Of a stretch of DNA of 64,000 bases, positions 37,101-48,099 are shown one piece after another. The DNA is from Allacma fusca (Eukaryota; Arthropoda; Collembola; Symphypleona; Sminthuridae): positions 63,973,001-64,037,000 of the forward strand of contig OX359247.1 in NCBI GenBank assembly GCA_947179485.1, in the 5' to 3' direction. Both the position numbers and the translations under genes were made by a program. Positions within the stretch are counted from its first letter, which is position 1. Each line of letters begins with the position of its first letter. The notes under the pieces are model-generated. The model ran no database searches. It saw only the letters and a list, made by a program, of their open reading frames with translations, and was not told the origin of the DNA.

Positions 37101-37742
37101 CGCGTCCACAACTCTGAGGAGACGGAACCGGATGGACTTGAGGCTATTCCTCCTGTCATTCTCCAACATGAACTCATCTCGCTTGCAGACTATTCCATTC
37201 TCAAGATCGCTTTGGTTAAAATTAGCGGACGGAGTCCGTTGCTTCATCCCATTGGGCGTAGTGAGTCCTAGATGCTCGGAGATGTCAGGAATGAATCCGT
37301 TGTTCACGAAACCATCGGACTGCTCTTGGAATTTGGACTTGTCCACAACGACATTGAAGTAGTCAGGTGGTGGATGACATAACTCGTTGTCATTAGTTCT
37401 AGTACTCACTGTAGTAGTACAGATAGTAGTTGCAGAGTCTTTACTGGGACTAGATTCATTTCCAAAGTCAATGCCATTTTCATGGGAAATTACAGACTTG
37501 GTTTTTGTGCTTGCTCTCCTTTTCTCATCTTCACTCTCTTCATCATCTGACTGGACTATTATTGTGGGTGCGTCGTCTTCACTAATGATAATCTGTGGGG
37601 TGCTGTACACTGACACTACTTCTACCGCCGCTCCTGGAACAACCTCTTTCTTGTCCTCCTGGGCAGCCTTCGAATCATCTTTTCTGAGGGCCATTTTCCT
37701 ATTTTGTAATTCTCTTATTACTTCCAAATTCTCTCCGCAGGA
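22137..37742 (-). CDS. NADPH oxidase 5 (EF-hand, calcium-activated)
   Basis: NOX5 moves electrons from NADPH through FAD and two hemes across a membrane to make superoxide, switched on by calcium. Minus-strand exons, high to low: 37742-37056, 32089-31992, 29700-29589, 29370-29273, 29167-29047, 28950-28710, 28534-28414, 28333-28083, 27980-27786, 27657-27467, 27390-27277, 25930-25723, 25640-25481, 24740-24574, 23917-23767, 23617-23257, 23173-22964, 22751-22548, 22456-22391 and 22268-22137. All phases agree. Landmarks: EF-hand loops DKDLDGVVTADQ, DQDASGSISLQE and DVDGDGLIQAAE; heme-region histidines in DQHIYFHKMTGW and LHTVMH; FAD motif HPFTISSAPE; NADPH motifs GIGVTPF and YCGPP; C-terminal aromatic residue. 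From the first visible Met (37694) it gives about 1279 residues, more than the roughly 740 of human NOX5. The extra length is a low-complexity acidic N-terminus and an insertion in the NADPH lobe (exons 24740 to 23257). Confidence 0.93.
31271..31829. mobile_element. Inverted-repeat element with minisatellite core, NOX5 intron
   Basis: Ends CGTCGGCTAAA and TTTAGCCGACG flank 559 bp and are bordered by GTAT on both sides (31267-31270 and 31830-31833). Further inverted matches inside include CCGGCTAT and GGCCATAATTCC-type words. The 4-bp duplication is short and could be chance. The core is a GGGGAAGTGGA array facing its complement-like CTCCACTTCCCC array. Confidence 0.5.
31330..31680. repeat. 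Minisatellite: CTCCACTTCCCC block and 11-bp array
   Basis: From about 31515 to 31672 an 11-bp unit GGGGAAGTGGA is repeated about 14 times almost without change. From about 31385 to 31505 longer units containing CCTCCACTTCCCCTTCAAAT occur about four times in the opposite sense. The two halves can pair and form a strong hairpin. Long open frames over the array are by-products of the repeat. Confidence 0.9.
33240..34180. mobile_element. Non-autonomous hAT element, GTATTTTGTATTT-word family
   Basis: This is a 941-bp element with ends CAGAGGTGTGGAA and TTCCACACCTCTG (small mismatch region inside) and a perfect 8-bp target duplication ATTATCGC (33232-33239 and 34181-34188). The words GTATTTTGTATTTCGTATTT and their complements fill both subterminal regions. 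It has no coding capacity and lies in a NOX5 intron. Confidence 0.9.
34411..35205. mobile_element. Non-autonomous hAT element, ACCCGAACCTG-word family
   Basis: This is a 795-bp element with ends CAGAGCTGCTT and AAGCAGCTCTG and a perfect 8-bp target duplication TGCAGGAT (34403-34410 and 35206-35213). Both sides are dominated by ACCTGAACCCGACCCG words and their complements. It lies in a NOX5 intron about 200 bp from the preceding hAT element and belongs to a different family. Confidence 0.9.
36980..37024. repeat. GGTGGAAAT tandem repeat
   Basis: A 9-bp unit GGTGGAAAT is repeated about five times. It lies just inside the NOX5 intron, after the donor at 37055. The minus frame can be read through it as PPFPPF, but the intron phase and the exon pattern place it outside the coding sequence. 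Confidence 0.75.
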
Positions 37743-40700
37743 CTGGATGCATGAGGCTGATTGTGACAGGCCTTGTCACAAAAAAATTGTTTGTCCCACA
37801 TTTTCGACTGGCGACTCATTTGAATTAGTAATCGCTTTTTCAGGTTTTACAAAATTCTCAAATTACAAATTAATTGTAATGTCACGTCCAACCACCAATG
37901 CAAATTTTGGCCGTATCAACAGAGACATTAAAGCCATAGAAGGGAGGAATCTGCGTGATGAGTCCAAATATTTGAACGAGTATGGCAGAGTGCAACAATT
38001 AAAACACGGTGGCATGTCAAACGAATAACAACTAGTAAAATGCAAATTCCCTTATTGTAGACGAGTCTAGTCCAAATAGATTTGGAGGCACAAAGTTGCC
38101 TTCGTCTATGAAGGAAACTATGTAAGTAATTGAAATTGAATACATGTAATATATTCAAAATATGTAATTGTATGTTTCAATGCTGTTGAATATTGGCTTA
38201 AACTGGAGTTTCTACTATTACAGTGGTCCAAGTATTGACACATGACTAAGAGTAAGTAATTATTGTAACTGCATTTTCTATAACTATACTTGAACATACA
38301 TACGCCGTTACCTAAAGATAATAATTAATACACTTTGTAGAAAGCCACTTGATCTAAGGTTTTAAATAGTATGGAGTAGTACAAATAATGACTATGGTAC
38401 AGTGACTACATAGAGATGGACGATTGGTACAACTTTGTATCTGTGTATTCCATGCCATTCTCTTCGTCGCAATCTCCGTAAAATGTAAACATAGGATTGA
38501 TATGCCTTGGACAGACTGCTTTAGCTAGTGATTCTCTGTATCTAGATACTTGTACTACCTCATCTTGACAAGTTACATAATGAAGCAATTTATGGGGATT
38601 ATGACATGCTCTGCCAATCAGTTAGTGTAAGAATTTATTTTATTCATAAGCTGTACTGAAACAAGCTTTCTACTCAGATCCCGCTAAAGATGATTGCATC
38701 ACTTCCTTTTCCTTCCAAGATTGAAGATAAATCCTAACCCAGAATTGAAATACAAAATCAATTTCTTTCAACGTTCGATTTGTATACACACCTGTATCTA
38801 TGTATATCTCATAAGCACGTACTTCTCAGTGTTTTTCACAAATGTCTTCTTATCTTCAATTTTGCCAATTTAAAATCAACCTAAGCACTGCATCAATTTG
38901 TTCTTTGTCACAGTCAATTCCTCGTTACTTACGCATTTTAGTTGGTAGAGGGAAAACGTAAATTTGGAAGATTCGGAGCGATTACTAATTCAACTGAAGC
39001 CCTTCATGTCAAAACCCCAGTGTGTGACAATTTGTTTAGAGAAAGCAAGTCTTACGTGCTGGAGTTCCAGGAGATCTAATCCAAAGGAATTGTGTTTATC
39101 CTAATGGTCACTTTTAAAGCCTAACCTATGATTTTGACACCCACTGGAAGGAACGAAACTGTTGTAAGTTTTTCATGACTGAGAAAGAACTTGATAGTAA
39201 GACACGTTGGGGACTCACTTACATAAATCTAGCTTGAGTAGAACTATGTATGTATGTATATACTAACAATAAGAAAGTAGAAAGAATCCTGTGGGAAAAA
39301 ATGAGAAGTAAAGTTTGAATCTGCGGATGGAAGTAAATGCCTGGTCTCAAGTTCACGTCCACACTATCACTAGCTTCGAATCGAATGGTTGACTGACTCA
39401 AAGAGTGAAATATAAAAAACGGAGAGACTGGCAAAAAAATCATGTATAAATTTATCTCTAGTCTCATGCTACGTTCCTAACACATTTAAGCCAACACTTT
39501 CCATTGAAAAATACATGGAAGCGAAGTCATGCAAAATATGCCCACAGGTACCTACGCATAAATGCATGTACATACCAGACGTATCCTAAATCCTATAATG
39601 CTTACCTTCTGTTTATTTATTAGAGCTCTCGTGTAAATTTCCTCTTTAAGCATGAAAGCAACCATGTATGTATTTATGTAATTATATGTACTACAGATAT
39701 GTCCGCGAATAGTGTATACATACAGCTAGCATATAGCGGCTCAGGCCGGTAAATAGGAGAGTACAAGCAGAAGCATGAGGCGGTTGGACCCAATCCTAAG
39801 AAATGTCTACCTTCAAATCTCATTATAAAGATGATTTTTTTCCTCTGATTATAAATTCATCAAATTTTAATGGCAATGATTGTCTGAATCAACTTACGAA
39901 TATAATTTTAATGACTTTTGTCAAACCTAATGTTTTTGTCACCTTTTTTTCAAGATTATTATGCTAACTTTTAGCACATTCATTTACTACACTTGATATT
40001 ACTAAGCAATGGCATTTCCAATAAATCCATGCGTTTGCATGTGTAACATAGATGAAATATTCTATGCACTTATATTTCCAATCGTGTTTTTCAAAGGATT
40101 TTGTTTCTCCCAGTCTATTTGTACTCCAACAATTAACACGGTTTTAAAGCTCCTTATTTTCTTAATGGTAGTAATTGCTTATGATGAACGATAATTATTT
40201 AACTCCACTGGACATCAACTAACATTAGAGTTTCGGGAGCTTACAATTAGTGCTAACAACAGCCAACAGTTTGGGGGCTTTTTTGAGTTGTATCAATAAT
40301 GAGCTATGATGCAGCCATCGTCTTGTACGATAATTACGAACGTACATTAATTAAATGCCTTTTGGCAGGAACATTAGTCATGAGAATTACATTCCGTCAT
40401 TGGCATGTATCACTGTCTTTAATGATAAACGAAACAAAAATCAGAGTTTACAGTAGCGGCTTGGAAAGCCCGATTGAAAAGTTTTTTATTTACAAGTTTA
40501 CAGAGTGTACTCATTTTCACTCAATCAAGCCTAAAAATGTTAATGGAAGATTCGATGCTTATTATGCCGTTCTATTACTCATAGTTTTTCATTTGTAATT
40601 GCTAACCTTAAAATTGGGCTTCTTCCTGTCATATTTCAGTTTTTATTTAATTACAAGAACTCCTGGTGTTATTTTATTTCATTTTGGATGAAAATATTGG

Positions 40701-42629
40701 ATGAGACAATTTCCTACTCACTTGCTATAATACTAGAGGCATTTATTGTCTGCTATTTATTTCCAGTATTTTTGCAGGCAGTTGTCCCATGCTGCCTCTG
40801 GAGCTTTAAAACTACTTCAAATTGAAGTACTGGTGACAAAAGTTTAACATTTTGAAAAATGCATGGGAATTGTTTCAGCTATAACTATATTAGGAATTTG
40901 CATGTGAGTTGCTGCAGTTTCTACAATGCGTGGAAACTCTGTCGGCGGATCTTCTTTGAAAAATGAAACTGATTACGTTTCATATTGCCAGGGTTGTTGC
41001 TAAATCCAGAGACACGTCCTGGAACAAGAATCGATGCTGACTCATAGCATAATGCATCATTGTTACTTGACAAATCCCTATGACAGCCTATGACGCTTGA
41101 TTCTGCAAAACCCAACAATTGTTTGGACGGAACAATGCATCAAAATGAGATTGAGAGCTCTGCCATAATCAATTGTGTACCTACTCATGGAGCTATTTGA
41201 AGATTTCCCTGAGTTTGTTGCTAGGGAGTTCCATGTGTATTTCTGTGGATTATATGTACATATACAAATAGGACGCAGTAAACGAAGATGAGCATCTCAA
41301 GGATGAAGGTAACATTGGACTGCCAACTGATTGATTATAAATGTTTGTCATCATTAGTAATCTATGATTTTCCCTCTTCTCTACACTTACTCCTACCTTT
41401 TCTTCAGTCTATGTCATTTAATTGCAAAACAAGCTCAACCAAGTCGAGTTACTTACGTCCAATTATTCCTCCTTTATTTTCCTGCCTTACAATTAGGTGC
41501 AAGAAGCAATAAATCATTTTCCTCAACTTAATCTATTTAACTCTTAAAGATTTACATGCGCCATCTTCAAGCGCTTCAGATCTCATTGTCAGATATCCTC
41601 GTTCGGAGTTAACATCCCAACACTTTTTAACAAGCCTTTCAACAAAACTTTCCAAGACAAACGTTGAAAGGTCCCTTTCTGGTACACTTCTCAATTATAC
41701 AAGGCTTTGAGGATGTGACATGTGTATGATGTACATAGTGCAGATTGGAAGCGTATTGTACAGCTGTGCATCAATCACATGTAATTCAGCAAATTAGGGG
41801 GGAATGTAAAACAATAGCCTAACCCTGCATAAGGACCAACAGGGATTCTGAAATAAAACAATAATTTTTTCCCTGTTAGACAAAAGGCCAAGAAATAAAA
41901 TGAAAAAATATGTGAAACGAGTGATAACGCCACAAGTGACATGTAAAATAGTTTATGATGAAAGGAGAGTAGTGGACAGACGTAACCTCGAATATATCTC
42001 AACTCTTGTTGTAAACTCGAAGGTGATTTCCTAAAAGTTTTTATGACATCGTATCTTTACTACAACATGTGTGTATATGTATATACGTAACTAGGGATAA
42101 TTACATGCACGTATTTTATTTCGTTCGTCCTCTTGAGGGCCTCCTCCATTCAAGACGAAGATGTAAACAGAAATTAAATCGTTAATCCTTTAATGATAAA
42201 GTATCAACTTTTTTCATGATTTCAGTAGTTTTTTCTCGCCCACACCCAAATGTTTTTGATTCATTTACCTCCAGACTGACAGAATGATAACAGTTGCGTT
42301 CGTAGCATTTAGCCGGACTGTGCCTTGGAGGAGTTGTTAGGATCCCATTGTCATGATAATTTCCTTGTTTTACGCCGACCGCTAACCTTCGTCATAGTTT
42401 TTCTTCAAGCCAAATTATTGTTATTTAAACTGCAGTAATTAGAGAGAACGAGGCTGATAATTATGTTTTATTGTGTTTATCGTTCTGGTAATTGGAACTT
42501 GTTTGGGGAGCCAATATTAACACAGAGACGGGATCTAATTTGATTAGAACATAGTTGTGGGGGTAGAGTGTCAACATGGAATTAATTATTGGCAGTCGGT
42601 ATGAGTCATTCTAGGGAAACGTTTCTGTA

Positions 42630-42811
42630 CAGTGTACTCTCTCTTTAAGAGAATCTCTAGAGTATTTCACTCTCATATTAAGACTGTTCTCAACTCTTTT
42701 CCATCTCTTTGAGAAATTTAAATTGGGGCTCATCGAAATATTTATTCTCAAACAGTTTAACCCCTAGAGAGAAAATAAATATGAAGGGTCACCCATAATG
42801 AGAGACCACTG
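42630..42811. mobile_element. Short MITE, pogo/mariner-like
   Basis: This is a 182-bp element with inverted ends CAGTGTACTCTC and GAGAGACCACTG flanked by TA on both sides, as for pogo/Tc1-mariner elements. Similar end sequences (CAGT followed by CTCTCTTTAAGAG) recur at about 54897-54930, and CACTGTA-type ends occur at about 45765-45775 and 63850-63860, so it is a repeated family in this genome. Confidence 0.65.
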
Positions 42812-44430
42812 TAAATCGTAAGAGCAGTTCACGAGGTAAGACTTTCCCCGTTGAAACGCATTTCATGCTCTGCAATGGAAATACATACGGTAGTAATTAT
42901 AAATATAATCAGGGTACAAAAAACCTTTCCGGTAACCTGTGGCAAAGTGAAAAAATTTATTCCCCTTCATTACAACAAATTTTCTTCCAGGTTTTTAAAA
43001 TTTGGATTATTTATTCCTGTACCCAATCAAAGCGGTCAGGAAAAAGGTGGAAATATCAGAAATTTGGTACAATCACAGCATTCTGGAATATTTTTATGAA
43101 CAACAAATGGTGGGTGATTTAATTCAATTTCAGATAAATATTCCTCCTTTTCTGCATCTGTCTAACTTTTGTTCTGACAGATGATGAATCTCCCCAACCT
43201 CGCTGTTTGTTTTTATCTGTCATGTCCACAATCGTCCTTTTAAATTAGTAGTCGTATATTGAAAATTCCATAAAATTTACTACCAACGAGTGTCAAAATA
43301 TATTTTGGAAACGAATTTGAGTAAATATCAGGATTTCACCTTTTCACAAAAACTTTCCTACTTTCCTACCTTTTGTTGATCACTTTTACGAACGTTTATG
43401 GATTAGGGGAATGCAAGAGATTTTGAAAAACTTGTTACAAAATTTGCTACAAAATTAGGGACTTTAATATTTTCCACCATTGTCTTTTAAAATGCCAGGG
43501 GAATAGGGTTTTGAGGGACCGTTTACATAGATACGTTCACCACAAAAAATCAATGCTCGTAATTACTAAAAAATTAAACACATTTTTCAGACAGTATTTT
43601 CTGATTTTATAAAGAAGGCCAAACTTAGAACACGTAAAACTCGTAGGAGTTTATTCAAGCTAGGTTCTAAAGTGTTTTTGTTTTAAATAGAGATTGAAAC
43701 CGAAGCTGCTTGTTACTTGTAATCAAGGTTGGTCACATCAATTGTCATTTACACATTTGAATTTTGAGTGGATAAACTGTGAGATTTGGAGGTATTTAAC
43801 AAAGGTATGGATTGGAGCTTCCGCTGTCTCGGAGTCTCCCAGCACAAGTAACTGTATAATTTTTGAGCCCCAACAAGAGAGTGAAATTATGTAAACAAGG
43901 GGTTCAAAGAGCTAACACAATAATAATAATTACTGAGTGAACAGCGTTGGTAAATTAAGAGGTAGTAGAAGGTAGCTGCATTAGTGATTAGTCCAACTTT
44001 CTCCTAAAGAGCTTCACATAATAAAAACCCAGACGCGATAAAGAAGTCAAGTCTACGATGATGATGATTAGGGATGCCAACCGTGCTGTGAATATGTCAT
44101 AACTCTTGTCCTCAAATTCTATTCTTTTTTCTTCTCATCATTGCTTTTTACAGAAACCGACGGTAGACGCTTACAATTACTCCACTGCTCCAACGAACCA
44201 AATAATTACCTGATCTGTTCCCAAGTCTAATGTTAACTGTCCCATGTTGATATTAAATGAACGTGGAGCAAAACATGTTTGAAAAAGTGTGCTTATCTAT
44301 AAACTCTGGATTTTTTTGATACATTCAGTATTTAATCCTCAAGAACAGTTACCCTGAACTGGTTTTGTGCAAAAAAAGGAAATAAGAGTGTTTGTATGCC
44401 AGATTTGGCTACGTGTTTGATTTTGTGTGT

Positions 44431-44550
44431 TTACTTACTATTACTTACTATTACTTACTATTACTTACTATTACTTACTATTACTTACTATTACTTACTA
44501 TTACTTACTATTACTTACTATTACTTACTATTACTTACTATTACTTACTG
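44431..44550. repeat. 10-bp tandem repeat, 12 units
   Basis: The unit TTACTTACTA is repeated 12 times with only the last base altered. Its complement TAGTAAGTAA resembles the AGTAAGTAATG word of the hAT element at 16375-19534. Confidence 0.92.
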
Positions 44551-45130
44551 CATATCTTTCCTCTCAATGAGAACGAGACGAGACAATTTCCGAATAATAA
44601 TGGCTAGTTATTATGTACGACATTTCTATTTGAATACTCGTAGCAAATAACAAGTGGAAAGGTTTGTTGAAATGTAAAATCTCCTTGTTTTGTCTAGCTT
44701 TTTTTCTTGGTTTGGTTTGGCAGAGGGGAAAAATGACTTAATGTTAAACATTTCTCATGATTGAAATGTCGTTATTTCTCACGTTTTCATGTCTTCAGCT
44801 AACACCTTATGTAGTTATGCATGTTAATTTCTGACTTGGAGATGGACTTTTAATTCGAATTTTCCTCCAAGAATGCTCTTATTGGCAATGGAACGGGTCA
44901 ACTCGTCCTATAACTGTCAAATTAGTAGGATTTATTTTTATGAATTCTCTCCTACAGCAAATTACTTTCATTCCTCTTATCGCTATCATTTTTACAGTGC
45001 AGAGGGCAAACATATTACTCATTGTCAGTGAGGCTGATCATCACGTAATATGTCACATTACAACTGGTCACTCATGCATTATTTACTGGCTGGATCCTAC
45101 TCTTGTAACTCACACACATCTATATATATG

Positions 45131-45136
<6 letters not shown>

Positions 45137-45173
<37 letters not shown>
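45137..45173. repeat. AT microsatellite
   Basis: An uninterrupted run of AT dinucleotides of about 36 bp. Confidence 0.9.
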
Positions 45174-45176
<3 letters not shown>

Positions 45177-46399
45177 TACAGTTATAGTCTTCTCCATTTA
45201 CACACTTACATTTTAATTAAACAAGTGTGCTGATTCGCACCCTCTAAGCTACATAATTCCATGTCTCCCAAATTCCTTGAAGTTCCTTCCCTCACTCCCT
45301 CACCTGTCAACCTTTGACTTTTCCATGGGCCACTTCATTTATTTCCAAACAATTCATTCAGCCAAGACACCATCTACAAATATGTAGATAATCTTCCCAC
45401 GGCAATTCCTCCCATTTAACACAAATTACGTCACATGAATAAAATTCGAAACAATTTTGGTTCGGAGTTTTGAAAATTTGTCAAGTTTACGCTACTTACA
45501 CGTTAAAAATGTCCTAGTAGTTTCTAAGTTACCAAGTCAATGAGTTTTGTCAACACTTGTCGGACACTATTATAAAAAACGTTGAGTAAAATCTGTAGAT
45601 ATTCGAGAATCCCCTTAAAGAGAAAAATGTGACTCTAACATAGTTGCATAGATCCCCTTGAATTAAATTGAAATTGGAAAATATACATAGATTGAAGTAG
45701 AAGAGATTGTGCTCAAATCAAACATTTCCCTGTAGTGACGATGCTCTTACAAGGGGTCTCTATCGGGGAGAGTTCACTGTACTAGCTCAAAGCTGTACAA
45801 TATTCCTTATAGATCCATCTCATCCAATCCATTTTCAAGTTATGTAATATTTTTTATAATCGAAAAAGTGGAAGAGCATCTTCCCTGACCTTCTTATTAT
45901 TAGCTACAGAATTAATTTTGTTGACTTATTCCTACCTATAATTAAAAGTTGAGGTTTGCTTCTTAGCGGATGTCATGAAGAAGTTAGAAGCACAGAGTTG
46001 TAAATTGACGTAATGCAAAGGTGCCAGGAGTGTGGGTAGTTTTAGTACACAAGAAAAGTAAAAAGGAAAGTAAGACGGACAGGACAACTAATGTGTACAT
46101 ACAAAGACAAATATTTGGCTAAATAAATTTAATGCAAATTAAAATCGTGTGTTTCTTGAAATTAAAATGTCATTGTAGAGGATGTGAGTGCGAGTGGAGA
46201 GTCTACAGCAGCAGTCCATTGAGAATCTCTAAAGGAAGCCCAGCTTGATTGTAGTATTTTGAAAAGCTCAAATTAGTTTGCATAGTGATCACCAAAGTAT
46301 CCATATAGATTTGGTGATGAGAAGAGGTCGGAGGGAAAATAAAATAAATCTTGGGATGGTTTGACCATATGTAATTACATGAGCGGAGTGTGTGTCTCT

Positions 46400-46426
46400 C
46401 TGTGTGTGTGTGTGTGTGTGTGTGTG
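46400..46426. repeat. GT microsatellite
   Basis: A run of about 12 to 13 GT dinucleotides, preceded by an imperfect CT/GT stretch. Confidence 0.85.
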
Positions 46427-46786
46427 GATAGAGGACAGACCCAATGATAATTTGCTACAAATTATTAGAATTTCTATCAATATAATCAAAGCTGTTGTGA
46501 CTGAAAGTCAGCAGGATCCTCTCATTCCTCTCCTCTGTAGACTCCCTTAACCTTTTGATAAGTTGTACATTTATGTGCTCATTGAATTTCAATTATTCTC
46601 ATCACTTCATGTCAATCCAGTCATGACATGCGAATCGTGCGCATAATTCACTGCCTTTAGTTCACCCAAAAGGTCTACTTAACATTGTAACATGCTATCT
46701 ATTTTTCCTGCCCTTTAACCTATTACATGCCTTTGATGCCTTTTACACAAAAGTCATTTACGATTGGATACGTTCCACTGCATGTG

Positions 46787-46790
<4 letters not shown>

Positions 46791-46821
<31 letters not shown>
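46791..46821. repeat. GA microsatellite
   Basis: A run of about 15 GA dinucleotides. Confidence 0.9.
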
Positions 46822-46827
<6 letters not shown>

Positions 46828-47763
46828 GTGATGACTCGTTTCAAAAATTATCATTCCCATTAAACCGTATGCTAAATTCCAAGTACTTATACTTAATATG
46901 AACAAACTTTATTTGTAATGTTCCTTTTGCTTTTTTACTTTCCCGTTAGTAAAAAAATCACTTGTTTCTTTCTGATGACCCTTCGACCCCATAATTTGAG
47001 GAGACAATAATATAATTTACGCAAGAATTGACACCAAATCCCTACAAATATTGATTTGCTGACTCAAACGACCTTCATGAATCTAAAACGTATTTTAAAA
47101 ATGTTGAATGTGATTTCAAGAAAAAATAGATGCCAGCTATAAAAATAAAGGATTTGGAAAATGACTACTAGGAACAGGCACTATAAAACCTGAACTAATA
47201 AAGATAGGAAACTGAAAGATGCCAAATAAGGGCTGAAACTGCAGACGGAAAGTGTACACAAGTGATAAAAATTGAATATGGGCAGAAGCTAATGAAAATC
47301 GATTAATCCGTATTTGATGAACATTTGACTGGCGGCGATCATTCTCTTATCAGATGCTGATTGACAGATAAATAATTATTATGTGCTGGTTTGGCAATGG
47401 GCGAACTACTGTTGTTGGTGTGACTGGCCGTTGTTGTTTTCCAACCTTATTGTTTTCCCACCAGTAACAATTCACAAATCATTACGGGATCCATGAATGA
47501 GGAAAGTTAATTACTCTCTCTCTCCCTTCCTCACCGTGTCCATCATACCTCCCATAATTGATTTTTTATTCCCACTAAAAATATTCCCTCCCAAGGATTA
47601 CCTTCTCACTTTTGACGAACACCATCTTTTAAAGTAACAATATTAGTAATTAACCCAATATAATGGATCATTGTCTCTCAAACAGTATTTTCTAGTTTTG
47701 AAAGGTACGTCTAATTTTATTACTTGCTCCAATATATATTTATATACTTGAAAAGGGTCATAC

Positions 47764-48099
47764 CGTTTCCGTCATCCCTTCCAATTTGTATGTCTCAAAG
47801 GGTTGCACCGTGAAATTAGTGCTCAACGCTCGGGAGAAGCGTTTGTAGACGCGGGACTGTCGAATCATCTCTGCGCTACTCCGACGACGCTCTGTGATGT
47901 ATGTTTCAATGATTTGGGATAAACTCCGTTCCCTGGAATGGATGTCGTTATTATGTTCCATGGTCACTTTGCTACTACTTTTTACTTCTAGATTTCCCTC
48001 GTCATCTTCGAACGCTTCGTTTATGCTCCCGAATGTATTCGTCTTATTTTTTAAAGACTCTTTGGACACTTCATTGTTGTCAAAATCAATTGACCCCAT
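47764..48099 (-). CDS. Probable first coding exon of NOX5
   Basis: A 112-codon frame starts MGSIDFDNNEVSKES and ends KLEGMTET, directly followed by a gtatga donor. It is acidic and basic by turns, with a Ser/Arg-rich middle (ITERRRSSAEMIRQSR) and no recognised domain. It ends in phase 0, and the large NOX5 exon at 37742-37056 can begin in phase 0 after a cag acceptor, so joining them gives an oxidase of about 1407 residues, plausible for arthropod NOX5 proteins with long N-termini. No domain ties it to NOX5, and the 10-kb intron is long, so it could instead be the first exon of an alternative isoform or of another minus-strand gene. Transcript evidence would settle this. Confidence 0.5.

Larger units (their letters stand above)
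37743..47763. other. Long intron or 5' region of NOX5
   Basis: This 10-kb AT-rich stretch has no recognisable exon on either strand. It contains a pogo-like MITE (42630-42811), a 10-bp satellite (44431-44550), AT, GT and GA microsatellites (about 45137-45173, 46400-46426 and 46791-46821) and a MITE-like end near 45760. If the exon at 47764-48099 is the first NOX5 exon, this is its first coding intron. Confidence 0.45.

Noticed and set aside
37387..38028. 213-codon plus-strand frame
   Set aside because: It is the antisense shadow of the large NOX5 exon at 37056-37742, and its composition reflects the other strand.
44392..44650. Tyr/Leu-rich repeat frames
   Set aside because: By-product of the 10-bp TTACTTACTA satellite.
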